Positions 34,501 through 43,486 are shown, numbered from the stretch's first letter. The stretch: 64,000 nucleotides of DNA from an uncultured Oscillospiraceae bacterium (GCA_910587645.1 CAJUNA010000013.1:62001-126000); one strand, 5' to 3'. Numbers and translations: made by a program. Notes: generated by a model from the sequence alone, not told the origin.

Positions 34501-36404
34501 GAACCGCCCCGCCCGGCAACGTCCGACACGGCCTGCTCCCGCAGCAGCGCCAAGGTGCCGCAGCCGCTGCAGTTCACCTCCCGCAGGGCGTTGAGTAGCA
34601 CGTCCTGGGTAGAGATGGCGGGGCGCAGGTAGTCCAGCAGCAGCACCGCCGCCGTGCGCACGGTGACATCCCGCCTCCCGGAGAGGGCCTGGGCAAAGGC
34701 CAGCAGGTCGTACCGCTGGGGGTCTGCCAGAACCTCCACCGGCAGGGCGGTCGCGGTCTCCAAAAGCTGGAAGGCGGTTTCATCCTCCAGCCGCTCGGGA
34801 CGGCGGTAGTAGCGCAGGAATTCCCCCAAAAACAGGTTCCGCCGCTCCGCCGGGCATTTTTCCAGCAGGGAGTTGACCACCATTTTCAAGGTAAAGCTGA
34901 TCCACCGCCGGTGCTGCGCCATCAGCTTCCGGTCAGGCCGGATCAGCTTATTCAGGTACAGCCTCCACTGGTCTAAATCCGCGTCCTCCCGCACATCGGG
35001 CGGGCAGTCCACAGGCGATTCCTTCGCATACCCGGCGTGGAACCGGGCGATGATCTCACCCATGAGCGCCGCCGCCTGCCTCCGGATGTCCCCCTCCCGG
35101 TGCATCAGCAGCTCGTAGAGGAAGGCCAGGGTCTGCACCTTCTGAGAGCGGCTGAGGTAGACGGAATAGGACTCAAACACTCCCAAATAAGCCCGCAGCC
35201 GCCGCCAGTCGGTCTCGCCCCTGGCCTGCTCCAGCAGGCTGGCGAAGCTTCTCTGCCCAGTGAGCCGGCTCATAAGGGCCACATTATGCTCCACGCCCAG
35301 CATCCGCAACGCTTCCACGGCCTCCGGCGGCTCCATGAGGGCGGCGTCCCGCTGGGGGGCCGCCCCGGCGAACTGGCCGGAGAGGGAGGTGTCCACCCCC
35401 AGGCTCTCCATATACCGCTCAAAATCCCGCAGCTTGGCGTAAACAAAGGTATACCGGGTGCGTTTTTCGTTGGTAACGTTGTCCAGCTTGTTGAGGATGA
35501 CATCGAAAGCTTCCGCCAGGGTAGAAACCTTCGTAATTTCCCGCCCGTCCGGACCCCGCTCCTGCTTCACCCGGAAGTCGGCGTAAATCAGCGCCAGGCT
35601 CTCCGCCGACAGGTAATCCAGCTCCAAATCCCAAACGGAGTGGTTGGCGGCCACGTAGCCGATATCCTCCATATGCCGCCGGAGGAACCACAGGTCGGTG
35701 TAGTAGTAATGGAGGTAGGGCACCCGTTCCCCCGCCCTGCATCCAAACTTTCCGATATCATGCCCCGCCGCGCTGGCGGACACCAGGGGCAGGTCGATGG
35801 GCACCCCCGCCCGTTTCAAGTCCCTGGCCGCACTGACGGCCACATGGTGAACCCCGGCAATATGCTCCAGGGTCCGCCAGGGGGTGGCCTCCAGCCCCAG
35901 GCGCATCATTTCATAGACGAACTCCCTGCGGTAAGAGCGCAAAAACTGCCGGTAGCTGTCCTGATGGGCGCTGCCCTCCAGCTCCTCCTCCCCCAGCAGG
36001 GTCAAATCCCACATCGGGTCCGGGGGCAGCATATCCCGTTCCGCGTCAAAGAGGGCCTGGAGCAGGGCGAGGAAGAAGGACGCCCCCGCCCCATGGGCTT
36101 CCCGGCGGGGTTCAAAGGGCGCCTCCGGGAACATGGACTTCCGGGCGAAGTCATAGGTAAAGGCCAGCCACCCCTCCTCCGGGCAGGGGGAGAGGGCGTC
36201 CAGCTCCTCCCGGCACAATTCCAGGACGGCGGCACAGGAAATCCGCGTACCATCAAAAAGCGGGGCGAACCGCTGTAAATAGTTTTCCTCCTCCAGCCAT
36301 TGCCGCAGCAGGGAGCGGCAGGGGGCCAGGTATTTGACCGCCGGCTGGGCGGTTACCCGGCGCAGCAGGCTTCCGGCCATCTGCCGGATACGTTTTTTGT
36401 TCAT
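31596..36404 (-). CDS. Giant multidomain protein: HD, HEAT-like, NadD-like nucleotidyltransferase, GNAT-like and phosphoribosyltransferase-like regions
   Basis: 1602 aa from the ATG at 36404 (GGAGGACGCC before it). Approximate domains: an HD-type hydrolase at 175-330 (HH near 187, GHDIGKFG near 214); a long alpha-helical, HEAT-like middle at 380-890; a nucleotidyltransferase at 900-1095 with FPGTFDPFTLSHKG and ISSTRIRE, as in NadD/CoaD; a GNAT-like region at 1100-1265; and a PRTase-like region at 1285-1490 with VILVDDMLHDGK, resembling the PRPP loop. YqeK (HD) and NadD are often neighbours in Firmicutes, so a nucleotide or NAD role is plausible. Soluble, no signal peptide. Function unknown. 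Confidence 0.8.
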   Translation of the reverse strand: MNKKRIRQMAGSLLRRVTAQPAVKYLAPCRSLLRQWLEEENYLQRFAPLFDGTRISCAAVLELCREELDALSPCPEEGWLAFTYDFARKSMFPEAPFEPRREAHGAGASFFLALLQALFDAERDMLPPDPMWDLTLLGEEELEGSAHQDSYRQFLRSYRREFVYEMMRLGLEATPWRTLEHIAGVHHVAVSAARDLKRAGVPIDLPLVSASAAGHDIGKFGCRAGERVPYLHYYYTDLWFLRRHMEDIGYVAANHSVWDLELDYLSAESLALIYADFRVKQERGPDGREITKVSTLAEAFDVILNKLDNVTNEKRTRYTFVYAKLRDFERYMESLGVDTSLSGQFAGAAPQRDAALMEPPEAVEALRMLGVEHNVALMSRLTGQRSFASLLEQARGETDWRRLRAYLGVFESYSVYLSRSQKVQTLAFLYELLMHREGDIRRQAAALMGEIIARFHAGYAKESPVDCPPDVREDADLDQWRLYLNKLIRPDRKLMAQHRRWISFTLKMVVNSLLEKCPAERRNLFLGEFLRYYRRPERLEDETAFQLLETATALPVEVLADPQRYDLLAFAQALSGRRDVTVRTAAVLLLDYLRPAISTQDVLLNALREVNCSGCGTLALLREQAVSDVAGRGGSLFLPREAVSEIFLDNLKTATPWILKEVNIRLLAQLAQSGGGSLLHIATHLTNLVKVSDRVTVRHAAGNALLSIAGLLSAEERNEVAVELCRGLEIGQQEFAKYIPGYLGRFCLWLPPVQMEEILSELDDSLCSSNSRVAAAALDTVGVVYEEYDAYRVRFPEEDAVYRRRRERLLGMLLKGLAGFRAEVRQEALFVLGRNVFGSEILGVHEKRRAFLLTLKKILALLREDQGDELTFYYRAAMLGRVYRFLTEQDILYGGFRFEEPRPVAFFPGTFDPFTLSHKGIVQAIRDLGYEVLLAIDEFSWSKKTQPHRVRRRLASISTADQFHVHIFPENFPVNIANPENLAALRAAFPDREVSIVAGSDVVANASSYRKQPEENSIHTFHHIIFRRDQSGRADPHDYSAITGRVTELKLPTHLEEISSTRIREAIDQGRDISNLIDPVAQEFIYRHGLYLREPQDKPMLRLDELHFQRYAALSEDVGDALRQTVLAGHPDPEWLCETLGRLGDHLCVLRRGDAALGFASYRCLESQQLFSRLGNAQLSAFIRRETGGRVLVISGIYVPKSPAQLDLCQFLLTEVLTTALRQEFTFALYCPAEASVGYVREVMDLQGFVPAPVRDRDQELLVVDMRRPIVLTRNVETTIKAPLNANPRVLSAVAAAHRKLQKALTELYPGCLVLSMSAGVVYQRLLRRIAACNGVAPQPVEPRVLGECICVPFGKILRGVAVPNTVTKTLHTDKVYEPDLSTFSVEAYPFYSPLEDQVRTIRAFDRPVILVDDMLHDGKRIHRIAPLLAETGTAVRQVLVGYLTGMGRDTMEQLGYPIDSVYYLPNLRMRFVESTLYPFIGGDTVRRPEPMAGGLQPAVNRIFPYAAPDFSEDCADGSTYHLSLCCLENARDILLTLETEYRALFARNLTLSRLSEAVILPLCPDKGSCMAYDLNRAASAYLDNDIEMLKRLQASVKIVIG

Positions 36405-36438
36405 GGCGTCCTCCAAAATTCAGTATCAGAAATGGGGG

Positions 36439-36493
36439 ACGGGCGCGCTGCTGTCCCGCGGCGCGCCCGTTCTGCAAAACCGCCGGGCGGTTA
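36439..36493 (-). terminator. Hairpins after the hybrid kinase gene
   Basis: Right after the kinase stop a short stem AACCGCC/GGCGGTT is followed by TTTTGC on the minus strand. Some 20 bases further, a 10-bp GC-rich stem (36439-36448 with 36461-36470) lies before the next gene. Neither has a long T-tract. Confidence 0.45.
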
Positions 36494-38716
36494 TTTTGTT
36501 CTCCTCACGATTTCCTGAATCGCCCGCAGCAGGGCCGGCACATCCAAGGGCTTTGCCAGATGGGCGTCCATTCCGGCGTCCAGGGACTTCTGCATATCGC
36601 TCTCAAACACATTGGCGGACAGGGCCACGATAGGGACCGCGGCCCGCCCCGGCTCCGGCAGGGCGCGGATGGCCCGCGCGGCTTCCCACCCGTCCATCAC
36701 CGGCATCTGGATGTCCATTAAGATGAGGTCGTAGGTCTCCGGCGGCGCGGCGCTGACCATTTCCACCGCCTCCTTCCCATCACCGGCGGTATCTACCGTA
36801 AAGCCGATATGGGTCAGGATGGCCATTTCGATCTCCTGGTTGATAAGGTTATCCTCCACCAGGAGGATATGGCGGCAGAGGATGCTGGCGGGGCCGTCCT
36901 CCTCCGCCGGGACCGCTTCCCCGCAGGGCTGCAAGCGCAGGCGCAGGGTGACGGTAAAGGTGCTGCCCTCCCCCACGGCGCTCTGGACCTCGATGCTGCC
37001 GCCCAGCAGCTCCGCGATATTCCGCGCGATGGTCAGGCCAAGCCCTACGCCGTGGATGCCGCTGAGGGTCGTGTTCCGCTCCCGGGTAAACGGTTCAAAA
37101 ATCTGCTGGATAAACTCTTCCCCGATGCCGATGCCCGTATCCTGCACCACGATCTGATAGACGGCGCAGCCGTTAGGCAGCTCCTCCCTCTCCACGGCGC
37201 TCAGGGAGACGCAGCCGCCAGCCTGGGTATAGGTCACGGCGTTGTTGGCCAGGTACATCACCAATTGGTTCAGCTTTTCCCGGTCGCCGAACACCGCGTC
37301 ATGAATGGTCTGGGTGCAGTCCATGGTAAAGGCCAGCCCTTTTTCCTCCGCCTGTGGCAGTAAGAAATCATACACCTCCGCCAAAATCTCCCGCAGGGAG
37401 CAAGGCTCCTCCTCCGCCCTGGCCTCGTTGGAATCCATCCAGGACAGCTTGAGCACCTTGTCGATCATATCCAGGAGCTGGCGGCTGCTGCCCTCGATGC
37501 GGTCCAGATAGCCGCCCAGGGCTTCCGGATTGGCCAGGTTGTGCCGCGCCAGGGCGGTAAAGCCGAAAATCGCGTTCAGCGGCGTACGCATGTCATGGGA
37601 CATATTGGACAGGAAGGTGTTTTTCGCCACGATGGATGAGTTGGCGTTATTGAGCGCCTCCTCCAGCACCTGCTTCTGCTCCATCTCCATCTGAAGCTCC
37701 TCGTCCATCCGGCGGCAGCCCATGACGGCCTGGGACGCCCGGTCCTTCCGGCCCGCGTTGACGAAGCGGATCTGGAGATACCCCACCGCCCCGTCCTCCA
37801 CCACCCGGTAATTGAGACAAAAGGTGGACTCGCCGCTGAGCCGCTGGCGGATATAGGCGGGATTGGTTTCCCGCTCCACCCTGGCCCGGTCGCTGGGATG
37901 GACCCAGGTCTGGACATAGACCGCCATGGCGGCGGCGTATTCCTGGGTGATATGGGGCTCGCCGAAAATGGGCCGGGTCCTGCCGCTGGTGCGGTAGGGC
38001 AGGATGGTGCCGCCGTCCAAGTCCACGTAGAAGATAGACTCGTAGTTAACGCTCAGCCCCTCGATCACTTCCAGCCGGCGCAGGTATTCCTGGTTGATCA
38101 GCTCCCGCTCCTTGTCGTATTCGTCAATCAGCTCCTGCCATTTCTGGTCGCTGGCTTCTTTTTCGTGAACCAGGCGGGCCTGTTCCCGCCGCGCCTGCTC
38201 CTTTTTCTCCGTGGCATCTACCAGAAATACATAAAAAATATCCCCCACGCTCTCACTGTGGGCAAAGTGGCCATAGTCCTCGATCCACCGCACGGCGCCG
38301 TCCCGCCGGATGGCCCGGTACTCCACGTAATCCAGGTCAAAACGGCTGGAAGCGATCTGCCGCCGGATACTCTCCTGTACCTCGGGCAGGTCTTCCGGAA
38401 CCACCATGCCCCGGAAAGAGTTCCCGGTCAGCAGCCGGAACTCCTCCATGCTCTCACACCCGTAAATCCGCTGCAAGCCCTGGTTGGCATAGAGGATATC
38501 TTCCCCGCCGTCCGCCCGGTAGATCAGGAAACCTCCCGGCATTTCCTCCATAAAAGAGATAAAGTCTCTTGCCGCTTTGATCTCTGCCGCGGCGGGCAGA
38601 GCGCCGCTTTTCTGCGCAGACCCCGCCCCTAACTGCCCGGAAGCGGCCAAGTGGTTCTGGAAAAGGTCGATGAGGGTCAATATCTGTTCAATCATGGGAT
38701 GGTCCCGTTTGCTCAT
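36491..38716 (-). CDS. Soluble hybrid sensor histidine kinase/response regulator with PAS domains
   Basis: 741 aa from ATG at 38716 (AAGGTGG site). A PAS domain lies at about 50-170 (LYANQGLQRIYGCESMEEF pattern), a coiled coil at 170-215, and a second PAS-like region at 220-335. Dimerisation/phosphoacceptor helix with His374 in NMSHDMRTPL; ATPase with DTGIGIG near 526 and GLGLTIARN; receiver domain at 615-738 with phosphoacceptor Asp668 in LILMDIQMP. No membrane segment, so it senses a cytoplasmic cue. No DNA-binding output is fused, so phosphate may be passed to another regulator. Ligand unknown. Confidence 0.9.
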   Translation of the reverse strand: MSKRDHPMIEQILTLIDLFQNHLAASGQLGAGSAQKSGALPAAAEIKAARDFISFMEEMPGGFLIYRADGGEDILYANQGLQRIYGCESMEEFRLLTGNSFRGMVVPEDLPEVQESIRRQIASSRFDLDYVEYRAIRRDGAVRWIEDYGHFAHSESVGDIFYVFLVDATEKKEQARREQARLVHEKEASDQKWQELIDEYDKERELINQEYLRRLEVIEGLSVNYESIFYVDLDGGTILPYRTSGRTRPIFGEPHITQEYAAAMAVYVQTWVHPSDRARVERETNPAYIRQRLSGESTFCLNYRVVEDGAVGYLQIRFVNAGRKDRASQAVMGCRRMDEELQMEMEQKQVLEEALNNANSSIVAKNTFLSNMSHDMRTPLNAIFGFTALARHNLANPEALGGYLDRIEGSSRQLLDMIDKVLKLSWMDSNEARAEEEPCSLREILAEVYDFLLPQAEEKGLAFTMDCTQTIHDAVFGDREKLNQLVMYLANNAVTYTQAGGCVSLSAVEREELPNGCAVYQIVVQDTGIGIGEEFIQQIFEPFTRERNTTLSGIHGVGLGLTIARNIAELLGGSIEVQSAVGEGSTFTVTLRLRLQPCGEAVPAEEDGPASILCRHILLVEDNLINQEIEMAILTHIGFTVDTAGDGKEAVEMVSAAPPETYDLILMDIQMPVMDGWEAARAIRALPEPGRAAVPIVALSANVFESDMQKSLDAGMDAHLAKPLDVPALLRAIQEIVRRTK

Positions 38717-38982
38717 AACGGCCACCTTCTTTCTGCACGATATAGAGATTCTAGCACAAAGCCAGCCGTTTGTCACCACCCTCCCGTCCAAATTTTTCCC
38801 AATTTCACCAGATATCCGTCCCCTCTCCGGAACCGCAGGCGGCGGGGCAGGAGAGCAGGACCGCCTCCTATCACAAAAAAAACGGGAATTTTTCCTAAAT
38901 TGTAACCGTTTTCCTCTTGCTTTTCCAGTGGGAATGGTGGATAATATACCTTGTCAAATACCGTCGAAGGAAGTCCTTGCTT

Positions 38983-40239
38983 ATGAATCGTTTTTTTGCC
39001 GCCGCGCTGGCGTTCCTGCTCCTGCTCTCCTGCACCGCCTGCGTGGGGAGGGCCGCATCGCCCGAGGACTCCGGTCAGACGGAACCTTTGGAAGCCGCCG
39101 CGCCCCAGATCCCGGCGCCGGATCCGTCCGCCCCGTCTGCCCAGCCGGAGGAAGCACCGGCGGAGCAGCCTTACGTCCGCGTCATCGACCCGTCCAAGCC
39201 CATGGTGGCGCTCACCTTTGACGATGGGCCGGACGGAACCTGTTCGGACCGGATCCTGGACGTTTTAGAGGAAAACCACGCGCTGGCTACTTTTTTTGAG
39301 GTAGGCCGGAACGTTCTCGCCTGCCCGGAGCCGGTGGCGCGGATGGTGGAGATGGGCTGCGAGGTGGCAAGCCATTCTAACGCCCATAAAAACCTCAGCA
39401 AGCTGAAAAAGGCCACGCTGCTTAAAGACCTGGCTACGGCGGACGAGGCCTTTGCCGCCGCCGGGGCGGAAGTGCCCACCCTGGTCCGCCCACCCTATGG
39501 CGCGGTGAACAAGACGGTCAAGAACGCCACAGGCCGCGCCATGATTACCTGGACGATTGATACTGAGGACTGGCGGAGCCGGGACGCCCAGACGGTGGCG
39601 GATTATGTTATGAATTACGGCGATCTGGACGGGGAGATCATCCTGATGCACAGCATCTATGAGAGCACTGCGGACGCCACCGCGATCCTGGTGCCCTGGC
39701 TGGTGGAGCAGGGGTATCAGCTGGTCACGGTGACAGAACTGATGGCTTTCTATTACGGTGAGCTCCCCCAGCCGGATCACTTCTACGGCTACACCTATTT
39801 TGCCACCCATGGCCGCACGGACACGCCTATTGAGCTGCCCAGCATGTTCCCTCCTGTAGAGGAACCCGCCCCGGAGGAAACGCCTGCGGAACCGGAACCC
39901 CTGCCGGAAGAAACCCAGCCATCAGAGCAGCCCACCGGATCCCCGGAGCCGGAAACGGAGGAGGACACGCCCAAGAAGCCGGCGCCCGTGGAGACGCCGG
40001 AGCCGCAGGAACTCCACGGGGAGGGTCTGATGCCCGAGTGGCTGTGGCCCTCGGCGGTAACGTCCTATGTTAACGCCGCGCCCAAGCCGTCCCCTATTAC
40101 CGCGACCCCCGCGATCGCTGCGGCGAAACGTACCGCGCCCAAGGAGGAGCCAGCCAAGCCCAAAGAGGAGCCAGCCGTGCCCCGGGAGAGCATTGGATCC
40201 AATACGTCTTTGCCGAATCCGGCTATATTTAGCCCTTAA
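38983..40239 (+). CDS. Polysaccharide deacetylase lipoprotein (NodB domain) with Pro/Glu-rich tail
   Basis: 418 aa from ATG at 38983 with GAAGGAAG. A lipoprotein signal peptide ends at LLLLSC with Cys17 as the likely lipidation site. NodB domain at about 72-265: TFDDGP with Asp80/Asp81, HSNAH at 131-135 (zinc His pair) and RPPYG near 170. It probably deacetylates peptidoglycan or another N-acetylglucosamine polymer at the cell surface. Residues 285-418 are a low-complexity Pro/Glu/Ala/Lys tail, perhaps a wall spacer. Monocistronic. Confidence 0.88.
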   Translation: MNRFFAAALAFLLLLSCTACVGRAASPEDSGQTEPLEAAAPQIPAPDPSAPSAQPEEAPAEQPYVRVIDPSKPMVALTFDDGPDGTCSDRILDVLEENHALATFFEVGRNVLACPEPVARMVEMGCEVASHSNAHKNLSKLKKATLLKDLATADEAFAAAGAEVPTLVRPPYGAVNKTVKNATGRAMITWTIDTEDWRSRDAQTVADYVMNYGDLDGEIILMHSIYESTADATAILVPWLVEQGYQLVTVTELMAFYYGELPQPDHFYGYTYFATHGRTDTPIELPSMFPPVEEPAPEETPAEPEPLPEETQPSEQPTGSPEPETEEDTPKKPAPVETPEPQELHGEGLMPEWLWPSAVTSYVNAAPKPSPITATPAIAAAKRTAPKEEPAKPKEEPAVPRESIGSNTSLPNPAIFSP

Positions 40240-40242
40240 ATC

Positions 40243-40287
40243 AAAAACAGAGAGTATTACTATGTTTGGTTAGTACTCTCCGTTTTT
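40243..40287 (+). terminator. Terminator of the deacetylase gene
   Basis: Stem AAAAAC-GAGAGTA with TACTCTC-GTTTTT (one mismatch) and T-rich 3' flank GTTTTTGGTTTT, directly after the deacetylase stop. Confidence 0.7.
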
Positions 40288-40341
40288 GGTTTTATTATGA
40301 CTTTTGCTTAAAAAATACACTCCGGGAGAATCAGAAAAAAC

Positions 40342-41085
40342 ATGAAAATTGTAACCTTTAACATCCGCTGCGATTTTGGGCAGGACGGCGCGAATAATTT
40401 TTGCTTCCGCAAGCCCTTGATTTTGGAAAAGCTCCGCCGGGAACAGCCGGACGTAATCTGCTTCCAGGAGGTGCTGCCCCATGTGGCCGTCTGGCTGAAG
40501 GAATCGCTGTGGGATTATTATGTCATCGGCTGCGGACGCAGCGCGGCCCTGGAGGATGAACAGATGGCGGTAGCTTACCGGAAGGACAGGCTGAACCTGA
40601 TTCAGATGGAGACCTTCTGGCTCTCAGAGACGCCCTGTACGCCGGGATCCCGGTATCCGAAGCAGAGCGCCTGCCCCCGCACCGGGACGGAAGCTGTTTT
40701 GGAAGAACTGGCTTCCAAGCGGGTATTCCGGCTGGTGAATGTTCATCTGGATCATGAACAGGCCGATGCCAGGGAGCGGGGGCTGCGGCAGGTCTTGGCA
40801 AAAGTAGCGAAGCCTGCGCTGTTTCCCAGCGCGCCGGTGGTAATCGCAGGCGACATGAACGCGGAGCCGGACAGCCCGGAAATGGCGGTACTGAGGGGCA
40901 GCCCCTTCACCAACGCAGCAGAGGGGACCGGCGCGACGTATCACGGTTACGGGAAGGATACGCCCTGTGCCATCGACTACATCTTGACAAGGGGATTTGC
41001 CTGCGGGAAGGTGGAAAAGTGGACGGAGCAGCGGGATGGCGTGTACCTCTCCGACCACTACCCGGTGTGCGCGGTTCTGGAGTAA
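40342..41085 (+). CDS. Endonuclease/exonuclease/phosphatase (EEP) family protein
   Basis: 247 aa with GGGAGAA before the ATG. EEP motifs are in order: FNIRC near residue 5, ICFQEV near 38 (metal-binding Glu), NVHLDHE near 133, AGDMNAEPDS near 170 and SDHYPV at the end (catalytic His). The family cleaves phosphodiesters in DNA, RNA, phospholipids or sugar phosphates with magnesium. No signal peptide. The substrate cannot be inferred. The gene is followed by trkH after 83 bases. Confidence 0.85.
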   Translation: MKIVTFNIRCDFGQDGANNFCFRKPLILEKLRREQPDVICFQEVLPHVAVWLKESLWDYYVIGCGRSAALEDEQMAVAYRKDRLNLIQMETFWLSETPCTPGSRYPKQSACPRTGTEAVLEELASKRVFRLVNVHLDHEQADARERGLRQVLAKVAKPALFPSAPVVIAGDMNAEPDSPEMAVLRGSPFTNAAEGTGATYHGYGKDTPCAIDYILTRGFACGKVEKWTEQRDGVYLSDHYPVCAVLE

Positions 41086-41168
41086 GTCCCACTGCGGAAA
41101 GGGAAGAAATATGCTGCGCCAGGGACGGAGCGGAACCGGCAGCAGCCTAAAAAAGATAGGAAACCACC

Positions 41169-42515
41169 ATGAAACGACAGAAAAAAGCGAAATTGTCCAG
41201 TGTGCAGATTATCGCCCTGGGCTTCTTTATCATGATCGGGCTGGGGACGGCACTGCTGATGCTGCCGGTTTCCAGCCATGCGCCTGGAGGGGCTTCCTTT
41301 GGGGACGCGCTGTTTACGGCAACCTCGGCGTCCTGCGTCACCGGGCTGGTCCAGCAGGACACCGGGACTTATTGGACTACATTCGGGCAGGTGGTGATCA
41401 TTCTGCTCATCCAGGTGGGCGGACTGGGATTTATGTCTATCGCTACCTTGTTCCTGCTGCTGCTGCGCAAGCGGCTGGGGCTGCGGCAGAGGGAAGTGGT
41501 GGTGGACAGCGTCAGCTATGACCGGCTGGGCGGGTTTGTACCCTTTATCCGGCTGGTATTTCTGGGGACGCTCCTGGCGGAAGGGCTGGGGGCGGTGCTG
41601 CTGAGTATCCGGTTTGTCCCGCAGTTTGGCTGGGGAACGGGGATCTATTATGGCGTTTGGCATAGCATTTCCGCTTTCTGCAACGCGGGGTTTGACCTGA
41701 TGGGGTCCTACAGCGGGGCATACTCCTCTTTTACCGCCTATGCCGGCGATCCGCTGGTAAGCCTGACGGTCTGTGCTTTGATCCTCTTCGGTGGCACGGG
41801 GTTCCTGGTTTGGGAGGATCTGGCCCGCAATAAGCTCCGCTGGCGGCGCTACCGCTTGCAGACAAAGGTGGTGCTGTCCATGAACCTGGCGCTGACGGCG
41901 GGGGGCGGTTTGCTGTTTTTCCTGCTGGAACGGAACAATCTGGGGGCTGGCCGTCCCCTGGGAGAGCAGGTCTTAGCCGCTATTTTTGACGCGGTGACCC
42001 CCCGTACGGCGGGGTTTAATTCCACCGACACCGGGGCGCTGTCCAGCGGGAGCCTCCTGCTGACCATGATCTTTATGTTTATTGGCGGCAGCCCGGGGTC
42101 TACGGCGGGCGGCGTTAAGACGACAACAGTGTTTGTCATCCTGCTGCACGCCCTGTCCGGCGTACGGCGGGAGAGAAGCTCCAACGCCTTTGGCCGGAGC
42201 ATTGGGGACGACGCGCTGAAAAAGGCAACGGCGGTGCTGTATACCAACCTGCTGCTGGCGCTGGTGGGGGCGGTGGCAATTTGCGCCATCCAGCCGGCGG
42301 AATTGACCCATGTGCTTTTTGAGACGTTTTCCGCCATCGGCACCGCCGGGATGACGATGGGGATTACCAGGGACCTGCTGCCGGTGAGCCGGTTAATCGT
42401 TGTATTCCTGATGTACTGCGGCAGAGTAGGGAGCATTTCTTTCGCAGTGGCGCTGCTGGAGAAGCGGGCACTGCCTCCGGTTACGCTGCCCCGGGAGGAT
42501 ATCACTATTGGGTAA
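41169..42515 (+). CDS. trkH: TrkH/KtrB family potassium uptake channel subunit
   Basis: 448 aa, the KtrB-like length, with about ten hydrophobic segments and four repeated pore-loop units. Selectivity-filter-like glycines are seen in ASCVTGL near residue 57, CNAGFDLMG near 173, TPRTAGFNS near 277 and AIGTAGMTMG near 390. It forms the membrane pore for potassium (with proton or sodium coupling) and is gated by the TrkA/KtrA ring encoded downstream. The two genes are separated by an untranslated 284-base region. Confidence 0.92.
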   Translation: MKRQKKAKLSSVQIIALGFFIMIGLGTALLMLPVSSHAPGGASFGDALFTATSASCVTGLVQQDTGTYWTTFGQVVIILLIQVGGLGFMSIATLFLLLLRKRLGLRQREVVVDSVSYDRLGGFVPFIRLVFLGTLLAEGLGAVLLSIRFVPQFGWGTGIYYGVWHSISAFCNAGFDLMGSYSGAYSSFTAYAGDPLVSLTVCALILFGGTGFLVWEDLARNKLRWRRYRLQTKVVLSMNLALTAGGGLLFFLLERNNLGAGRPLGEQVLAAIFDAVTPRTAGFNSTDTGALSSGSLLLTMIFMFIGGSPGSTAGGVKTTTVFVILLHALSGVRRERSSNAFGRSIGDDALKKATAVLYTNLLLALVGAVAICAIQPAELTHVLFETFSAIGTAGMTMGITRDLLPVSRLIVVFLMYCGRVGSISFAVALLEKRALPPVTLPREDITIG

Positions 42516-42799
42516 CCTGTTTTTCCGGCGTTCGGTATTTTGTTGTCAAGGTGCCTCCGTTTGCAACCGGCGCGGGGGATTTTTCCAGGCAAGCTACTCC
42601 TGTTGAGCGTTTTTGTTTGAACGCGCGAAGTTCCGGTAGGTGACGCTCGCTACATCCTCAGGCCGCATTGCGGGGAAAGTTGCACTTTGCCGTGCAACCT
42701 TTGGGGAAATATTAAAAAGTTTCCCGGTGCGCGAGGGCGGACGGGCAGAAATATTTTACCGCCGCGCCAAAAGGGCGCGGGAGAAAGAGGGATCGTTTT
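42516..42799 (+). other. Untranslated, hairpin-rich region between trkH and trkA
   Basis: No supported gene. Several hairpins can be drawn: GTTGCAC/GTGCAAC (42679-42685 with 42692-42698), GGGGAAA with TTTCCC just after it, and GGCGCGG with CCGCGCC near 42763-42780. The region could be a 5' leader of trkA. I compared it by eye with the c-di-AMP (ydaO) class, which often controls potassium genes, and it lacks that class's 3' conserved box, so I do not name it. Confidence 0.4.
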
Positions 42800-43447
42800 A
42801 TGAAGTCTTTTCTATTGATTGGCATGGGCTCCTTCGGCCACCATCTCTGCCGCGCGCTGGTAGGGCAAAAGTGTGAGGTGATGGCGGTGGATCAAAACGG
42901 CGAGACCCTGGAGGACATCCTTCCCCTGGTGGTCAGTGCTAAGGTGGGGGACTGCACCAATGAGGAGGTACTGCGCTCTTTCAGCGTTGAGAGCTTTGAC
43001 GCCTGCTTTGTCTGCCTGGGCGACAGCAATGTGCTGGGAAGCCTCCAGATTACCAGCCTGCTAAAGGAGCTGGGCGCGAAAAAAGTGTTTAGTAAGGCCG
43101 ATGATGATGTACAGGCTAAATTTTTGCTCCGGAATGGGGCGGATTCGGTGATCTACCCGGAACGGGAGGCCGCCCTTAGGCTGGCAATCAGCGAAAGCTC
43201 CGACAGTATCTTCGACTGCATCCCTTTGACGGAAGACCACTCTATTTATGAGCTGGAGCCGATGGACCGTTGGGTGGGAAAGAGCCTGAAGGAGCTGAAT
43301 TTCCGGGTGAAATACCATTTGACCGTAATCGCGGTGAAACGGGGCGAGGTGATCGTGCCGAACCTCAGCCCGGATTACGCTTTCCGAAAAGAGGAACATC
43401 TCCTGGTTTTGGGACGGATGGAGGATATCCGGAAGGTTATCCGGTGA
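42800..43447 (+). CDS. trkA: TrkA/KtrA family potassium channel regulatory subunit
   Basis: 215 aa with AAAGAGGG before the ATG. RCK-N domain: LLIGMGSFGHHLCRAL at the N-terminus (GxGxxG) with an acidic strand-2 end (VMAVDQNGE), typical of NAD or nucleotide binding. RCK-C domain (TrkA_C) at about 135-215. Peripheral ring that gates the TrkH/KtrB pore in response to nucleotides such as ATP/ADP, and in some species c-di-AMP. Ends at a strong terminator. Confidence 0.92.
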   Translation: MKSFLLIGMGSFGHHLCRALVGQKCEVMAVDQNGETLEDILPLVVSAKVGDCTNEEVLRSFSVESFDACFVCLGDSNVLGSLQITSLLKELGAKKVFSKADDDVQAKFLLRNGADSVIYPEREAALRLAISESSDSIFDCIPLTEDHSIYELEPMDRWVGKSLKELNFRVKYHLTVIAVKRGEVIVPNLSPDYAFRKEEHLLVLGRMEDIRKVIR

Positions 43448-43486
43448 GCGCGGGCCTGTTTTGCCAGCAATGGAAGGAAGATGTAT

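Noticed and set aside
42516..42799. c-di-AMP (ydaO) riboswitch before trkA
   Set aside because: Some G-rich boxes look similar, but the conserved 3' part of the class is missing, so I could not support the name.
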